Below are positions 10,044-11,597 of a DNA stretch of 11,597 nt, piece after piece. The notes below the pieces were generated by a model. That model saw nothing but the letters and a program-made list of their open reading frames with translations. It did no database searches and was not told the origin of the DNA. Location: assembly GCA_026395035.1 (NCBI GenBank), contig JAPLZN010000096.1, positions 1-11,597 of the forward strand, read 5' to 3'. The translations under genes were made by a program, and so were the position numbers. The stretch's first letter is position 1; every line of letters starts with the position of its first letter. Origin of the DNA: Candidatus Vogelbacteria bacterium (lineage in GTDB: Bacteria; Patescibacteriota; Minisyncoccia; Phycocordibacterales; XYD1-FULL-46-19).

Positions 10044-11309
10044 GTGATTCTTTTTATCAAAAAATTTATTCCAGACAGATACTATCCCCGCGTTCAGGCG
10101 GCTTTTCATCTGGCGGCCGCTTTTTTGAGCGCCGTCTGGTACGGTTTCCCTTCCCGCCGGATTAAGGTAATCGCTATCACTGGCACCAAGGGCAAGACTA
10201 CCACCACCGAGCTCGTCAGTGCCCTCTTGGAGTCCGGTGGCTATAAAACGGCGATTGTCTCCACTCTGCGTTTCAAGGTTGGCAACAAATCGCGGCGCAA
10301 TTTATTAAAAATGACTACCCCGGGTCGCGGAATGATGCAAAAAGTTTTGCGCCAGGCCGTAGACGCCCATTGCGATTACGCCGTACTGGAATTATCGTCC
10401 GAAGGGGCCAAGCAGTACCGGAACGCCTTCATCAATCTAGACGCCCTGATTTTTACCAACCTATCCCCCGAGCACATCGAATCGCACGGCTGTTACGAGA
10501 ATTATGTGGGCGCCAAACTTTCTATTGCTCGCGCGCTGGCCCACTCCCCCAAAAAAGACAAGGTGCTGGTGGTCAACGCCGATGATACCGAAGCAGGTAA
10601 ATTTTTAGCTTTTAATGTTTCGCATAAAATTAAATTTTCTTTGAGCGATGCCGAGCCATATGAACTAACCGAAAACAAGATATCTTTTACTTGGCACGGA
10701 GAAAAAATAAACACCGGGTTAGCCGGTAAATTCAATCTTTACAATCTCCTGGGTGCCGTCGCCTATGCCCAGTCTCAAGGTATTTCTGTTTCGGCGATTA
10801 AAGATGCTTTGGCCAAATTTGACGGCGTTGCCGGCCGGATGCAAAAAGTTTACGCCAGTCATAATAAAGACCGCCAGAATTTTGAAGTGATCGTCGACTA
10901 TGCTCACACTGCCGATTCGTTGAAAGCCGCCTATTCGGTCTTTAGTGACAAGCGATTAATTTGCGTCCTGGGCGCGACCGGTGGTGGGCGCGACAAATGG
11001 AAGCGGCCAGCGATGGGCAAGGTCGCCAGTGACCACTGTGCCGAAATTATTTTAACCAACGACGACCCGTATGATGAAGATCCCGACCAGATCGTCTGCG
11101 GAATGGCCACCGGGATTGAGAAGCATTACGATGTGATTATTGACCGGCATGAAGCTATCAAAGAAGCGATCAAGCGCGCCCGGCCAGGCGATGTCGTGAT
11201 GCTCACCGGCAAGGGCACCGACCCCTATCTAATGGAAGCTGGTGGTAAAAAAACCCCCTGGTCCGACGCTGACTTCGCCCGAGAAGAACTGGATAAAATT
11301 TTTAACTAA
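10044..11309 (+). CDS. murE: MurE-type Mur ligase (UDP-MurNAc-tripeptide synthetase) without the usual N-terminal domain
   Basis: 421 residues. It joins the third amino acid to UDP-MurNAc-L-Ala-D-Glu in peptidoglycan synthesis, using ATP. The P-loop ITGTKGKTTTTELV is at 46-59. Later landmarks: FTNLSPEHIESHG (central domain), KFNLYNLLGAVA, VDYAHTADSLKAA, LGATGGGRDKWKRPAMG and LTNDDPYDEDP. The classical N-terminal UDP-binding domain (about 90 residues) is missing, replaced by about 40 residues with a hydrophobic stretch at 17-36 that could anchor the protein in the membrane. At the site where diaminopimelate enzymes have D-N-P-R there is DDPY, so the arginine is absent and a different third residue (such as Lys or Orn) is possible. 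The usual G-K-G-H-E is GKGTDP. GTG start at 10044 is 19 nt after ruvA. Confidence 0.88.
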   Translation: MILFIKKFIPDRYYPRVQAAFHLAAAFLSAVWYGFPSRRIKVIAITGTKGKTTTTELVSALLESGGYKTAIVSTLRFKVGNKSRRNLLKMTTPGRGMMQKVLRQAVDAHCDYAVLELSSEGAKQYRNAFINLDALIFTNLSPEHIESHGCYENYVGAKLSIARALAHSPKKDKVLVVNADDTEAGKFLAFNVSHKIKFSLSDAEPYELTENKISFTWHGEKINTGLAGKFNLYNLLGAVAYAQSQGISVSAIKDALAKFDGVAGRMQKVYASHNKDRQNFEVIVDYAHTADSLKAAYSVFSDKRLICVLGATGGGRDKWKRPAMGKVASDHCAEIILTNDDPYDEDPDQIVCGMATGIEKHYDVIIDRHEAIKEAIKRARPGDVVMLTGKGTDPYLMEAGGKKTPWSDADFAREELDKIFN

Positions 11310-11323
11310 CTAGTTTAAAATAG

Positions 11324-11358
11324 AAAAGGTCATCCGCCATAGCGGATGACCTTTTTTT
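11324..11358 (+). terminator. Rho-independent terminator of ruvA-murE
   Basis: A 14-bp perfect stem (11324-11337/11342-11355) with loop CATA runs into T7 (11352-11358). It may also stop the convergent gene at 11367 because the left arm begins with A4. Confidence 0.92.
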
Positions 11359-11366
11359 ATTCAACT

Positions 11367-11597
11367 TCAACAGGGATCAGTCCGGCAAAGATGTCGGCTC
11401 TCGGCCACCACGGACAACATTGCTCGCCGAGCGTCGGACGGTGACTCAAATTCGGCCAGAGTTCGAACAATCACTCGATCGTCGGCAAGTATCAAACCAC
11501 ACTGCTTCCCGTAATCCCTGTTTCGATCCGTACAGATCTCCGATCCAATCGCGACCAGACCCTCGTCACAACGACCTATGGTCAGCATCTCCGCCAG
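11367..11597 (-). CDS. Unknown protein, N-terminus cut by window edge
   Basis: The frame is open from the right edge to a TGA at 11367-11369 (76 visible residues: LAEMLTIGRCDEGLVAIGSE...). An internal ATG at 11588 has no room for a normal ribosome-binding site, so the gene probably starts outside. Not recognised: no transmembrane segment, four Cys, alternating short strands (GLVAIGSEI, CGLILADDRVIVRTLAEF) and a helix (PSDARRAMLSVVAES), which suggests a small alpha/beta fold. Third codon positions are C/G-rich like pyrF. Convergent with murE, sharing its terminator. Confidence 0.5.
   Translation of the reverse strand: MAEMLTIGRCDEGLVAIGSEICTDRNRDYGKQCGLILADDRVIVRTLAEFESPSDARRAMLSVVAESRHLCRTDPC

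Overview
The window most likely comes from a Patescibacteria/CPR bacterium, probably Parcubacteria-like. This is inferred from gene content: a MurE-type ligase with its N-terminal substrate domain replaced by a short hydrophobic segment, a pilM-pilN-pilO set, an RluA-type synthase without an S4 domain, an L19 with a long acidic tail, very short intergenic gaps, and tRNA genes without encoded CCA. The standard code fits: TGA ends rluD, directly followed by a second stop. No database search was possible, so the phylum is an inference.

Layout. 1-468 (-): 3'-truncated LAGLIDADG homing endonuclease. 570-1800 (-): rluD/rluA-like then rplS, ending in a perfect terminator hairpin. 1813-2068 (-): tRNA-Val(UAC) followed by a compact structured element. 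2266-3827 (+): pyrF and a pyrE-like phosphoribosyltransferase, ending in a terminator. 4028-4099 (+): tRNA-Arg(UCU). 4175-7615 (-): tRNA-Ser(UGA), a deoxyribosyltransferase-like gene, ruvX, pilM, pilN, pilO and a small membrane protein, packed like one operon. 7755-8261 (+): two-helix membrane protein. 8317-8475 (-): 52-codon small ORF. 8544-8801 (-): tRNA-Arg(GCG) followed by a second structured element. 9006-9269 (-): rpsT. 9446-11309 (+): ruvA and murE. 11367-11597 (-): a partial unknown gene at the right edge.

The most notable signal is a pair of sequences at 1813-2012 and 8544-8746, downstream of tRNA-Val and tRNA-Arg(GCG). Each is bounded by a direct copy of its tRNA's 3' end. Each carries an inverted copy of that end, interrupted at the acceptor/T-arm boundary by the same hairpin type, GCAAG-N4-GCAG-N4-CTTGC, whose N4 arms differ between copies but stay complementary. 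This looks like a small family of tRNA-3'-end elements that I do not recognise.

Regulation readable from sequence: several promoters have an extended -10 (TGn). The -10 boxes of rpsT, ruvA and the membrane gene at 7755 lie 6-7 nt from the ATG, which predicts leaderless mRNAs; pyrF, the endonuclease and the 52-codon ORF have Shine-Dalgarno sequences. Two of the four tRNAs lack U at T-loop position 55, the usual pseudouridine site.

Functionally the window mixes translation (L19, S20, tRNAs, rRNA modification), recombination (RuvX, RuvA), nucleotide metabolism (PyrF, PRTase, deoxyribosyltransferase-like), cell-wall synthesis (MurE) and the type IV pilus inner-membrane platform (PilMNO).
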